Below are positions 22,875 to 31,550 of a DNA stretch of 58,437 nucleotides, one piece after another. The notes under the pieces were generated by a model that saw nothing but the letters and a program-made list of their open reading frames with translations, did not search any database and was not told the DNA's origin. The number at the start of each line of letters is the position of its first letter. Within the stretch, counting starts at the first letter, position 1. Source of the DNA: an uncultured Oscillospiraceae bacterium (lineage in GTDB: Bacteria > Bacillota > Clostridia > Oscillospirales > Oscillospiraceae); assembly GCA_947588955.1 (NCBI GenBank), contig CANPYX010000012.1, positions 1-58,437 on the forward strand, in the 5' to 3' direction. The position numbers and the translations under genes are program-made.

Positions 22875-24683
22875 ATGACTACCCAGGAAACGAACGTGGC
22901 GGCAAGCGAGGCACAGGCTGTGGAGACACCGCCGGCACCCCCGTCCAGGCCGCCGAAGAAGAAAAAGAAGCTCAACCGCGCCGTGAAGCGGATCATCACA
23001 GTCGTGGTGATACTCGCCGTCATCGCGGCTATCGGTTTTTCGCTGTGGTGGTTCCTCTTCCGCGAAAAGGAGGAGGAGAGCGAGATCATGCCCGCCACCG
23101 CCACACGCAAGACAATACAGAGCACCGTCCAGGGAAGCGGCAACGCCCGCGCCGGGGCGAGCTCAGCCATAACCTTCCCCGCCGACGGCACCATACGGGA
23201 GGTATTTGTCAACGTGGGCGACCAGGTGTTTGAGGGTCAGCCCCTCTACACCGCATACAGCCCCGCGGCGGAGGCGAATGTCAGCGCCGCGGAGAAGGCC
23301 GTCACCGACCAGAAGGAGACGATAGCGACCCTTCAAAAGGAGCTGGAGAACCGGCGCAAGGAGTATGCCGACATGTCGGGGCGCGCCTCGGAGCTCACCA
23401 TAAGGGCTCCCTTTGACGGAAATCTCCGGGACGTGGCGGAAATAAAGCCGGGCGACGAGCTCTCCGCCGGCACCAAGCTTGCCACCATCGTCAACGACCG
23501 CCATCTGAAGCTGAGCCTCTATTTCAGCTACGGCTACGAGAACGACATTTACGTGGGACAGACCGCGTCCGTCTCAATTCCGCAGCTTATGCTCACCCTT
23601 GACGGCGAGGTTGAGGAGATATACAAGGTCAAACGCCCCACCGTGGAGAACGGTATACTCTTTGAGGTTGTCATCGGTCTTGACAATCCCGGCACGCTCA
23701 CGGCGGATATGGAGGCCTCCGCCTCCATGGTCACCGCCGCCGGGGTCAACGTCTTCCCTTACGAGAACGGGAAGCTTGAATATTCCGGCAGTGAGGACAT
23801 AGTCGCCACCCAGGCCGGCAAGGTGGAGAGTACATCGAGCCTGCGGGATTACACCGATGTTTCGGCGGGACAGGTGCTTGCCGTGCAGTCGGCGGACACC
23901 TTCAACAATGAGCTTTCCGCCAAGTCCGACGAGATAAAGGCCGCGGAACAGCGGGTCACCGACGCCGAGACAAGACTTGCGGAGCTTGAGGAGGCAGTGG
24001 TCAAGGCTAAGGAGGGCGTTGAGAATCTGGACGCCGTGGCGCCCATCTCCGGCACCATCACCTCCTGCACCGTGGTGGAGGGCTCCGAGGTCACCGGCGG
24101 CACCACCATCATAACCATCTCCGACACCACCAACATGACCGTGGAGATAACCGTTGACGACCGCAACATCTCCTACGTCAAGCCCGGTATGGAGGTGGAG
24201 CTTGCCGACTGGAACGGCAACTACTTCGTGGGCGTGGTCACCAACATCGACATGGGCTACGGCGGAGACATGGGCTCCATGGGCGGCTCCGGCATGACAA
24301 ACTACCCGGTGACGCTCTCAGTGGAGAACTCCTCCGGCTCGCTCCTGCAGGGAATGTGGCTTGACTACTCCTTCGTCACCAGCGAGTCCGTGGACTGCCT
24401 GACCGTACCCATCCAGTGCGTCAAGAACATAGTGGACCTGGACGGCAACCCCCACACTGTGGTATTCCTCCAGGCGGATGAAAAGCCGGAGAACGCCATT
24501 GAGTTCGAGATGCCCGAAAACTACTATGGCTCCACTCCCGCCTATCCCTCCGGCGAGGAGGGCTACTGGCCCGTTCCCGTGGAGACCGGCCTCAGCGACA
24601 GGTACGACATTGAGATCACCTCCGGTCTTTCCGACGGCGACACGGTGTTCAGCGCGTACATGATGACCGGAGCCTGGGGCTGA
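22875..24683 (+). CDS. HlyD/MacA-type efflux adaptor, double-length
   Basis: A 602-residue membrane-fusion protein. The ATG at 22875 follows GGAAGGAG by 7 bases. A proline-rich basic cytosolic head (1–37) precedes one membrane helix (about 39–62, IITVVVILAVIAAIGFSLWW). Outside it there are four lipoyl-half motifs and two coiled-coil stretches. The halves are near 105 (SAITFPADGTIREVFVNVGD), 180 (APFDGNLRDVAEIKPGDEL), 310 (QAGKVESTSSLRDYTDVSAG) and 390 (APISGTITSCTVVEGSEV). The coiled coils are VSAAEKAVTDQKETIATLQK and SDEIKAAEQRVTDAETRLAE. That is two complete adaptor modules in tandem, against one in normal MacA of about 370–400 residues. A Gly/Met-rich loop (GYGGDMGSMGGSGM) follows. It works with the ATPase and permease downstream. 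Confidence 0.85.
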   Translation: MTTQETNVAASEAQAVETPPAPPSRPPKKKKKLNRAVKRIITVVVILAVIAAIGFSLWWFLFREKEEESEIMPATATRKTIQSTVQGSGNARAGASSAITFPADGTIREVFVNVGDQVFEGQPLYTAYSPAAEANVSAAEKAVTDQKETIATLQKELENRRKEYADMSGRASELTIRAPFDGNLRDVAEIKPGDELSAGTKLATIVNDRHLKLSLYFSYGYENDIYVGQTASVSIPQLMLTLDGEVEEIYKVKRPTVENGILFEVVIGLDNPGTLTADMEASASMVTAAGVNVFPYENGKLEYSGSEDIVATQAGKVESTSSLRDYTDVSAGQVLAVQSADTFNNELSAKSDEIKAAEQRVTDAETRLAELEEAVVKAKEGVENLDAVAPISGTITSCTVVEGSEVTGGTTIITISDTTNMTVEITVDDRNISYVKPGMEVELADWNGNYFVGVVTNIDMGYGGDMGSMGGSGMTNYPVTLSVENSSGSLLQGMWLDYSFVTSESVDCLTVPIQCVKNIVDLDGNPHTVVFLQADEKPENAIEFEMPENYYGSTPAYPSGEEGYWPVPVETGLSDRYDIEITSGLSDGDTVFSAYMMTGAWG

Positions 24684-24695
24684 TGAGGTCACGTC

Positions 24696-25427
24696 ATGCT
24701 TATCGACATAAAAAACGTCTACAAAATTTATAACGAGGGGCAGGAGAGCGAGGTCCGGGCGTTGGACGGCGTGAGCCTCCAGATAGACCGGGGCGAGTTT
24801 GTGGCGATAATCGGCGCCTCCGGCTCGGGAAAATCCACCCTCATGAACATTCTGGGCTGTCTTGACGTGCCGACCTACGGGGATTACTCCCTGGACGGCA
24901 CGGACGTGACGGAGCTTTCGGACAAGGAGCTTGCCAGGATACGCAACAAGGAGATCGGCTTCATCTTCCAGGGCTACAACCTCATCTCCGCCCTCAACGC
25001 CTATGAAAACGTGGAGCTGCCCCTTATCTACCGGGGCGTCAGCATACTGAGGCGCGAGGACATGGTGATGGAGGCTCTGGAGAAGGTGAAGATGGCGGAC
25101 CGGGCGCAGCACAAGCCCTCGGAGATGTCTGGCGGACAGCAGCAGCGCGTGGCAATAGCGAGGGCCATCGCCGCCAAGCCCCCCATCATAATGGCGGACG
25201 AGCCCACGGGAGCTCTTGACTCCCGCACCGGAAAGCACGTGCTGGAGATACTCCACACCCTCCACGAGGAGGCGGGCACCACGATAATACTTATAACCCA
25301 CGACAACTCCATCGCCGCCACCGCCCACAGGATAGTGCGGATCTCCGACGGCAGGATAGTGGCTGATTCCATGAACGACGCGGAGCTCCAATACAGTGTC
25401 GCTCACGAAGGAGGTGCGGGAGCGTGA
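24696..25427 (+). CDS. MacB/LolD-type ABC transporter ATPase
   Basis: A 243-residue ATPase of the MacB/FtsE/LolD group. Walker A is GASGSGKST (about 39–47), the Q-loop FIFQGYNLI, the signature MSGGQQQRVAIARA, Walker B IIMADEPTGALD, and the H-loop ILITHD. It powers the FtsX-like permease encoded next, with which it overlaps by 4 bases (GTGA). It starts 12 bases after the adaptor gene. The three genes form a tripartite efflux or mechanotransmission system of the MacAB kind found in Gram-positives, typically exporting peptides or antibiotics. The substrate is not evident. Confidence 0.93.
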   Translation: MLIDIKNVYKIYNEGQESEVRALDGVSLQIDRGEFVAIIGASGSGKSTLMNILGCLDVPTYGDYSLDGTDVTELSDKELARIRNKEIGFIFQGYNLISALNAYENVELPLIYRGVSILRREDMVMEALEKVKMADRAQHKPSEMSGGQQQRVAIARAIAAKPPIIMADEPTGALDSRTGKHVLEILHTLHEEAGTTIILITHDNSIAATAHRIVRISDGRIVADSMNDAELQYSVAHEGGAGA

Positions 25428-26722
25428 AGCTTACACAGGCGCTTAAAATGGCGGCAAAGTCCATATCCGGCAACAAGGGCCGCTCCGCCCTCACGATGCT
25501 GGGCGTCATCATCGGCCTCGCGGCGGTGATAATCCTGGTCTCCTACGCCCAGGGGCAGAACCTCGCCATGGAAAAATACTATGAGAGCATGGGCGAGAAC
25601 AAGCTCACCGTCTACGCCTATGCCTACAACAACGACGTGGACCTGGCGGAGGAGCTTTCCAACTACTGCCAGCAGATCTCCGACTGCGTGGCGGGTATCA
25701 CTCCCAATGAGTATGTATGGGACGTGAATATCCAATACGGCGTCCAATCCCTGGGACAGAACAACAACAGCTACGGCGTCTCAATCGGCGGGGGCGTGTA
25801 CGTGACGGATTCCTACAATACACGTCCGCAGTTTTACCTTGCCAACGACCAGTTCGGGCTGTGCAACAACTATACGCTCGCCAAGGGCAGGGAGCTGAGC
25901 TACATGGACATAAAGCGGCTCAACCACGTGTGCGTCCTGGGCGCCGCCACCGCCGACACGCTCTTCGGAATGGTGGACCCGGTGGGCAAGGAGGTCACGG
26001 TGAACGGCCTTCCCTTTACGGTCATAGGCGTTTACGCCCCCAAGGGCAACGGCACCACCGAGTACAACGAAGAGGGCGACAACTGGCAGGAGGTGGAGAT
26101 GAGCCGCATGGACCGAATAGTCGTCTTCCCCTATACCCTCACCCGCATTTTCAACGGCAACCAGTCCGTAAGCGACTTCACCGTAAAGGCCAAAGACTCC
26201 AAGTCCGCCAAGGAGGCGGCCACGCTTATACGCTCCTTCCTCTCCGGACTTGTGGACATGGAAAACGGCAACGGTTACGCCGACGTATACAACGAGGGCG
26301 TTTACCGCGAGGAGGAGAACGAGGCGAACAAGCTCCAGCAGTATTTCCTGGGCGGCATCGCGGCAATTTCCCTGATAGTCGGGGGCGTGGGCATAATGAA
26401 CATCATGCTCGTGACCGTCACCGAGCGCACCAGGGAGATCGGCATACGCAAGGCCATCGGCGCGGAGCGCGGCAGTATCATAACCCAGTTCCTCATCGAG
26501 GCGGCGATGATATGCGGCATCGGCGGGATACTTGGGATAATCGTGGGCTACCTGGGTACGCTCATCGTGGGCAAGCTTGCCTTCAAAATAGTCCTGATCC
26601 CCGGCGTGGGGATCACCGTCGGGGCGTTCGCCATATCCGTTGCCCTGGGCATAATCTTCGGCATATACCCCGCCGCCAAGGCATCCCGGCTCCAGCCTGT
26701 GGACGCTTTAAGGGCAGATTGA
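25424..26722 (+). CDS. MacB-type permease (FtsX family)
   Basis: A 432-residue permease starting with GTG at 25424 inside the ATPase stop. Membrane segment 1 is near residues 20–45 (SALTMLGVIIGLAAVIILVS). A large extracellular MacB_PCD domain follows (about 46–300). Three C-terminal segments are IAAISLIVGGVGIMNIMLVT, ICGIGGILGIIVGYLGTLIV and VGAFAISVALGIIFGIYPAA. The VTERTREIGIRKAIGAERG motif before segment 3 is the family hallmark that couples to the ATPase. The order adaptor–ATPase–permease is standard. Transcription may continue into the SLH protein gene 19 bases later. Confidence 0.93.
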   Translation: MKLTQALKMAAKSISGNKGRSALTMLGVIIGLAAVIILVSYAQGQNLAMEKYYESMGENKLTVYAYAYNNDVDLAEELSNYCQQISDCVAGITPNEYVWDVNIQYGVQSLGQNNNSYGVSIGGGVYVTDSYNTRPQFYLANDQFGLCNNYTLAKGRELSYMDIKRLNHVCVLGAATADTLFGMVDPVGKEVTVNGLPFTVIGVYAPKGNGTTEYNEEGDNWQEVEMSRMDRIVVFPYTLTRIFNGNQSVSDFTVKAKDSKSAKEAATLIRSFLSGLVDMENGNGYADVYNEGVYREEENEANKLQQYFLGGIAAISLIVGGVGIMNIMLVTVTERTREIGIRKAIGAERGSIITQFLIEAAMICGIGGILGIIVGYLGTLIVGKLAFKIVLIPGVGITVGAFAISVALGIIFGIYPAAKASRLQPVDALRAD

Positions 26723-26741
26723 CAAACAAAGGAGTGAGCTT

Positions 26742-29099
26742 ATGAACAGCACAAAAAAGATCGCGGCGCTCCTTCTGGCGCTGATAATGGCGGCGGGACT
26801 CATATCCCTCCCGACGCGCGCCGCATTGGAGAGCGATTCCACCTTCACCGACATAACCGACCCCAACGTGGCGGAGGCGGTGGAGATACTTCACACCATG
26901 GGCGTTATAAACGGAGACGGAAAAGGGAAATTTAATCCCGACGGAAATTTAACAAGGGCTCATTTCTGCACCCTTGCCATTCTCCTGATGGGCAGGGGCG
27001 ACGAGGTGCCCCGCTACGAAATCACCACCACATTCACCGACGTCCTCTCCGATCACTGGGCGCAGGGATACATAAACCTTGCCTCAAAAATCGAGATTCC
27101 TGAGGGCAGCGGCAACCGTCTGGTCTCCGGCACAGGTAAAGACGGCAAATTTAACCCCGACGGAAATATGACCTACGGCATGGCGGTGACCTTCGCCCTG
27201 CGTGTTCTGGGCTACACCGCCGAGTCCTCCGTGAACTGGCCATACGGCGCCGTGGCGCTGGCTCCGCAGCTCGGACTTTCCGACGATCTCCCGGCTCTTA
27301 GCGCCAATGCCCCCATAACCCGCGGGCAGGCGGCAATACTTTTCAGGAATATGCTGACGGCAAAGCCAAAGGACAGCAAGACCTCATACATAAACACTCT
27401 CGGCACCGCCTATGAGAACACGGTATACTACTCCGCCGGCGAGGTCACCGGCGACGGGCAGCCGGCTATGAAGTTTTCCGGTATCGAGGAGCCTGTGGCG
27501 GCGGCTCATCACTTCCCCTCCGATTCCTTCCTGGGGCACAGGGGCACAGCGGTGCTGGACGGCTCGGAAAAGCTCCTGGCGTTCATACCTGAGCGTGACC
27601 AGAGATCCCGCACGGTGACGGTGGTCTCCACCTCCGGCACGAAGCTCAGCGGCGAGGGCGGTGTCACGGTTACGGTACCCAGCGACACGAAGGTGTACCG
27701 TGGCGGCGTTGAATCCAAGTGGGGAATGATATTCGGCGGGCTCAACAGGGCCGGTCTGCGGGTAACCGTCTACTATGCCCCCTCCGGTTCCATTGACTAC
27801 ATCTACGCCGGCTCAGCCTCCAAGGTCTCCGGCAACATTGCCGTCGCCCGTGAGGAGGGGCTGAAGGCGTTCAGCTCGATAATCTCCGGCGAGAGGTGCA
27901 CGGTCATTAAAAACGGGCTGGAGGTTGACGGCAGCGCCATAAAGCCCTATGACGTGGGAATGTATGACGCCGCCGGCGGGACGCTCTACGTCACAGACTT
28001 CCGTGTCGCCGCGGTCTACGAGCAGGCGTCGCCCAACCCCGCCGCGCCGGAGAAGATAACGCTCCTGGGCAAGGAGCTGGAGCTTGCCGATTGCGCCTAC
28101 GACACCCTTGGTAACGTGGGCAGGGGCGTGACGGTGATGGCGCTTTTCGCGCCCAACGGCAAGATTGCCCAGCTTCTACCCAACACCGGGCTTGGCTCCA
28201 CGGCTATGGGCGTGGTGGCGGAGGGCTCCTCCGGCTCCGGCGTGACCATAAGCGTGATAAACGCCCCGGAGGGACTTGAGACGGTGTCCGGTACGCTTCA
28301 AAACGGCATTGACGCCGGCAGCTACATGGGTGAGCTGGTCACATTCGGCACCGCGACCGTGGCGGGCTCCACCTGCCTGCGCCTCACAAAGGTGTTCAGC
28401 GGCGCTTACGGGGACTTTGACGTTGCCGCCAGGAAGGTGGGGAGATATTCTCTCGCCGAAAACGCCGTGATATTTGAGCGCGCCGGCGCCGGCGGGTACC
28501 TCACGCGCATATCCACAGGCGACCTTAGCGAGGCGCGCATCCCCTCCGCGCAGGTGACGTCTGTACATCTGAACTCCGAAAACCAGGCGGACGTGATCAT
28601 TCTTGAAAACGTCACCGGCGACAGGTTCGTTTACGGACTCGTGTCCACCAGGGCGGATCAGGGGTATATCGCCTCCCTTGGCGGCGGTGAAGGCACCACC
28701 GTCGATGTCACCGTGACCACCGTCAAATACTATGAGGACGGCGAGGAGAAGAGCGTCGAGGTCCTCTGCGACTCCCTCCGCGGCGGCGGCTTCGGGGGCG
28801 TAGCGGTGTCCGGGTTCGATTCGGGCTACTCCAACATCAGCGTGCCCCGCGCCGCGGCTTACGCCACTCTCTCCTCCGTTAAGGACCTCACGCAGGACGA
28901 CATCGACGTGAAAAATGGGGTTGTTTACCTGAAGGGGACAAGAATTCCCATCTCCTCAAGCGTCCGGTGCTACAACAAGCGTTACGGCTTCTGGTACGAA
29001 AGCCTGGACGAGTGCTGGCTCGCCTCCAACTCCTTCACCGTCTACTACGACCGCACCCCCACCACGGGAGCGAAGGCAAGAATCATAGTTGTAGAATAA
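26742..29099 (+). CDS. large SLH-domain surface protein
   Basis: A 785-residue exported protein. Residues 1–28 are a signal peptide (MNSTKKIAALLLALIMAAGL). Three N-terminal SLH-like modules follow in about 34–215: FTDITDPNVAEAVEILHTMG, FTDVLSDHWAQGYINLASKI, and a weaker one ending RGQAAILFRNMLTA. They should anchor it to cell-wall polymer. The remaining 550 residues are beta-rich with repeated short Gly/Val/Thr strands and no enzyme motif I recognise. It starts 19 bases after the permease gene with AAAGGAG upstream, so it may belong to the efflux operon, perhaps as a wall-spanning or sensing partner; that link is inferred. A strong terminator follows. Confidence 0.85.
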   Translation: MNSTKKIAALLLALIMAAGLISLPTRAALESDSTFTDITDPNVAEAVEILHTMGVINGDGKGKFNPDGNLTRAHFCTLAILLMGRGDEVPRYEITTTFTDVLSDHWAQGYINLASKIEIPEGSGNRLVSGTGKDGKFNPDGNMTYGMAVTFALRVLGYTAESSVNWPYGAVALAPQLGLSDDLPALSANAPITRGQAAILFRNMLTAKPKDSKTSYINTLGTAYENTVYYSAGEVTGDGQPAMKFSGIEEPVAAAHHFPSDSFLGHRGTAVLDGSEKLLAFIPERDQRSRTVTVVSTSGTKLSGEGGVTVTVPSDTKVYRGGVESKWGMIFGGLNRAGLRVTVYYAPSGSIDYIYAGSASKVSGNIAVAREEGLKAFSSIISGERCTVIKNGLEVDGSAIKPYDVGMYDAAGGTLYVTDFRVAAVYEQASPNPAAPEKITLLGKELELADCAYDTLGNVGRGVTVMALFAPNGKIAQLLPNTGLGSTAMGVVAEGSSGSGVTISVINAPEGLETVSGTLQNGIDAGSYMGELVTFGTATVAGSTCLRLTKVFSGAYGDFDVAARKVGRYSLAENAVIFERAGAGGYLTRISTGDLSEARIPSAQVTSVHLNSENQADVIILENVTGDRFVYGLVSTRADQGYIASLGGGEGTTVDVTVTTVKYYEDGEEKSVEVLCDSLRGGGFGGVAVSGFDSGYSNISVPRAAAYATLSSVKDLTQDDIDVKNGVVYLKGTRIPISSSVRCYNKRYGFWYESLDECWLASNSFTVYYDRTPTTGAKARIIVVE

Positions 29100-29128
29100 T
29101 TGAGAAAAGGCTGTGCCTTGTTAGGAAA

Positions 29129-29163
29129 GTTAAACCGGCTGACATTTTGTCAACCGGTTTAAC
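29129..29163. terminator. bidirectional terminator between SLH and HAD genes
   Basis: GTTAAACCGG (29129–29138) pairs with CCGGTTTAAC (29154–29163), with extra inner GAC/GTC pairing. A T-rich tract follows on plus. The stem overlaps the TAA stop of the minus-strand HAD gene. Confidence 0.8.
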
Positions 29164-29794
29164 TTATTTCTTTTATGACACCGGGTATCTCGCTGAGACT
29201 GCGGACGGTTATGTAATTTCCGTCGGGCGGGGAGGCGGGGCTTGATGGGGGGAAGAAGAATATGGCGCCGACGCCGGCGTTGTGGGCGCACCTAAGGTCA
29301 AGAGCGCGGTCGCCCACGTAAAAGGTTTTCCGTTTGTCAAGACTGTGACGGGCGCACAGAAGATTAATCCCGTCAGGCGCAGGCTTGCGGGGTATGCCAT
29401 CCCCGGCGGAGAGTATATCGGCAAAAAATCTCCCCACTCCCAGCCTGTCGAGCACCGCCTTTGCCGTGGCGCCCTTGTGGGTGAATACGAAATTTGCCGT
29501 TCCCCGGCGGGAAAGCGCCTCCAGCGTCTCCGCCGCGCCCTCCATGAGGCGGACCCTGCCATCCTCGGCGGTGTTTAACGCCTGATAACGCTCCCACAGG
29601 GCGTCCGGATCAAGCCCCCGCGCCAGGGCGGTTTTTGTCAGCACGTCCTTGACGGAGCTTTCGATGAGTCTGCAGTGAAGCTCGCCGCGCTCCGGCGTCT
29701 CCCCGTACTCGCGCAGAGTTTGCAGGGCGCAGTCCACGATTATGGGGTACGAGTCCAAAAGCGTCCCGTCCAGGTCCCAAATGAGGGCGGTCAT
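29159..29794 (-). CDS. HAD-family phosphatase (phosphoglycolate phosphatase-like)
   Basis: A 211-residue HAD hydrolase. Motif I is WDLDGTLLDS at the N-terminus (nucleophile D7, acid D9). Motif II is FVFTHKG near 105. The lysine of motif III is in PRKPAPDG, and motif IV is FYVGDRALDLRCA. The helical cap between motifs I and II places it in the Gph/PgmB subfamily. Substrate could be phosphoglycolate or a sugar phosphate; this cannot be decided. The ATG at 29794 overlaps the mreB stop, implying translational coupling. The upstream extension of the frame lies within mreB and is not used. Confidence 0.88.
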   Translation of the reverse strand: MTALIWDLDGTLLDSYPIIVDCALQTLREYGETPERGELHCRLIESSVKDVLTKTALARGLDPDALWERYQALNTAEDGRVRLMEGAAETLEALSRRGTANFVFTHKGATAKAVLDRLGVGRFFADILSAGDGIPRKPAPDGINLLCARHSLDKRKTFYVGDRALDLRCAHNAGVGAIFFFPPSSPASPPDGNYITVRSLSEIPGVIKEIS

Positions 29795-30816
29795 CTCAGC
29801 TGCCTGCGGCGGGAGAGGTTCAGCGGGCCCTCCTGCATCTCGCCGATCATGTCCAGGGATTTGTTGAGCCCGTACGCCACGCACATATCCGCGTCGTCGG
29901 CTATGCGGGTGCGGATGCTGGTGGAGCTCTCGATGAGGCGCTCAAAGCCCCAAATGAGGGCGCCTCCGCCGGTTATGACTATGCCGTTTTCGGATATGTC
30001 CGCCACCAGCTCCGGGGGCGTGTTCTCCAGTACGCGGTGGATGGACTCAAGTATCTGCTCCGAGACCTCGTCAAAGGCCTCTATCATCTCCGTAGAGCTC
30101 ACGGAGACCATGCGGGGAAGCCCGGTCATCAGGCACCTTCCCTTGACCTCCACGCTCATCTCGTCGGGCTTGGGGAACACACAGCCGATGGATTTTTTCA
30201 GCTCCTCCGCCGTGGTCTTGCCCACAAGCAGGTTGTGCTTTTTGCGGATGTATTTGATTATAGCCTCGTCAAAGGCGTCTCCGGCTGCCTTTATTGACTC
30301 TGACTGCACCACGCCGGAGAGGGATATTACGGCTATGTCGGTGGTGCCGGCGCCCACGTCCACCACCATGTGCCCCTCCGCCTTGGAGGTGTCCACGCCC
30401 GCTCCCAGCGCCGCGGCGACAGGCGCCTCCATCAGGTACACTTTCCTCGCCCCCGCGCGGATACCGGCGTCTATCACCGCCCGCTCCTCCACCTCGGTTA
30501 TCCCGGAGGGTACCGAGATCACAACCCTGGGCTTCAAAAGGCTGAAGGATATGACCTTTCGCAGAAGCTCCCTGACCATGCGCTCGGTCATGTCAAAATC
30601 AGATATGACGCCGCCCGACAGGGGGTGTATGGCGGCGATATTCCCCGGCGTGCGCCCCAACATTCTCTGCGCCGCCGCGCCCACCTTCAGGAGCCTGCCG
30701 GTATTCTTGTCCATGGCGACCACCGAGGGCTCTCTGGTGACTATCCCCTTGCCGCGGACAGCCACGGCAACCGTGGCGGTACCCAGGTCTATTCCTATGT
30801 CGCGTCCGAAAATCAT
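29791..30816 (-). CDS. mreB: MreB/Mbl actin-like cell-shape protein
   Basis: A 341-residue actin homologue that forms membrane-associated filaments guiding peptidoglycan synthesis. The nucleotide-binding motifs are present: GIDLGTATVAVAV (phosphate 1), VVDVGAGTTDIAVISL (phosphate 2) and GIVITGGGALIWGFE (adenosine). RRRQLR closes the protein. Length and order are normal. mreC and mreD do not follow, so this is probably an Mbl/MreBH-type paralogue or a separated copy. It starts with GGAGGT upstream, 80 bases after comF, and may have its own promoter near 30878. Confidence 0.93.
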   Translation of the reverse strand: MIFGRDIGIDLGTATVAVAVRGKGIVTREPSVVAMDKNTGRLLKVGAAAQRMLGRTPGNIAAIHPLSGGVISDFDMTERMVRELLRKVISFSLLKPRVVISVPSGITEVEERAVIDAGIRAGARKVYLMEAPVAAALGAGVDTSKAEGHMVVDVGAGTTDIAVISLSGVVQSESIKAAGDAFDEAIIKYIRKKHNLLVGKTTAEELKKSIGCVFPKPDEMSVEVKGRCLMTGLPRMVSVSSTEMIEAFDEVSEQILESIHRVLENTPPELVADISENGIVITGGGALIWGFERLIESSTSIRTRIADDADMCVAYGLNKSLDMIGEMQEGPLNLSRRRQLR

Positions 30817-30877
30817 GTTGTACCTCCGTATGGCTTAAGAGCTTAAATCATGGATAATATTCGGTGTGTATGTAGAT

Positions 30878-30883
30878 ATTATA
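30878..30883 (-). promoter_or_regulatory. possible −10 box for mreB
   Basis: Minus-strand TATAAT (30878–30883) lies in the AT-rich 80-base gap between comF and mreB, about 60 bases before the mreB ATG. No good −35 is visible, so this is a weak call. Confidence 0.4.
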
Positions 30884-30896
30884 TCCCACAATTTGG

Positions 30897-31550
30897 TTAA
30901 TATTTCCTGTCCGAGCCGGGTTTTGCGGCAAGGGTGAGGCAAATCACGTCCTCCGCACCCGCCATCAGGAGCATCCGCGAGCACTCGGACAGTGTCGCGC
31001 CGGTGGTGTAGATGTCGTCCACCAGCAGTACCCGCCTTCTGCGGACCGTTTCGGGGTCCGGGACCTGAAACGCGCCCAGGACGTTTGCCGCCCGCGCCTC
31101 GCGCCCCTCAAGGCTTGAGTTGGCGCCGGTGTTCCGCTTCTTCCTCAGCGTTGGGACGGCCTCGCGCCCCAGAAGCCTCGCCGTGTTCTCGGCAAGAAGG
31201 CGGGACTGGTCGTAGCCGCGCTTTCTGAGCCTGGCGCGGCTCACGGGGACCCAGGTAATGATGTCGTACTCCCCCTCCAGCTCCTCCCGCGCCTTCTCCG
31301 CCATAAACGGGGCAAAGCCGCGGGCGTAGCCGCGCCGTCTTGAGAATTTGTAGCGCAGGATCGCGCCGCGCACCGTATCCTTGTAGTAAAAGGGCGCCGT
31401 GACGGAAGAGAAAAACTCCCCGCGCCCGCGAATTTTTCCGCACCGGGGAAGGCTCGACGCGCAATCGCGGCAGACATAGCCCTCATCTATGCGCTTGCGG
31501 CAGAATACGCATTTCGGCGGGAAGAGGATGTCCAGAAGCTTTAGAGCCAT
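30897..31550 (-). CDS. comF: ComF-family amidophosphoribosyltransferase-like protein
   Basis: A 217-residue ComFC/GntX-type protein. The N-terminal zinc knuckle has two CxxC pairs (CVFC near 13–16 and CRDC near 27–30). The phosphoribosyltransferase motif VLLVDDIYTTGATLSECSRM is near 175–195, and RKRGYDQSRLLAE is typical. In Bacillus ComFC supports late steps of DNA uptake during transformation. It shares bases with the recD2 stop (TGATG), so the two are translationally coupled. A comFA helicase is absent here; recD2 takes that place in the operon. Confidence 0.9.
   Translation of the reverse strand: MALKLLDILFPPKCVFCRKRIDEGYVCRDCASSLPRCGKIRGRGEFFSSVTAPFYYKDTVRGAILRYKFSRRRGYARGFAPFMAEKAREELEGEYDIITWVPVSRARLRKRGYDQSRLLAENTARLLGREAVPTLRKKRNTGANSSLEGREARAANVLGAFQVPDPETVRRRRVLLVDDIYTTGATLSECSRMLLMAGAEDVICLTLAAKPGSDRKY

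Noticed and set aside
24318-25406. 362-residue minus frame opposite the MacAB-like genes
   Set aside because: It is the shadow of the ATPase gene with its Walker motifs; there is no ribosome site or motif on the minus strand.
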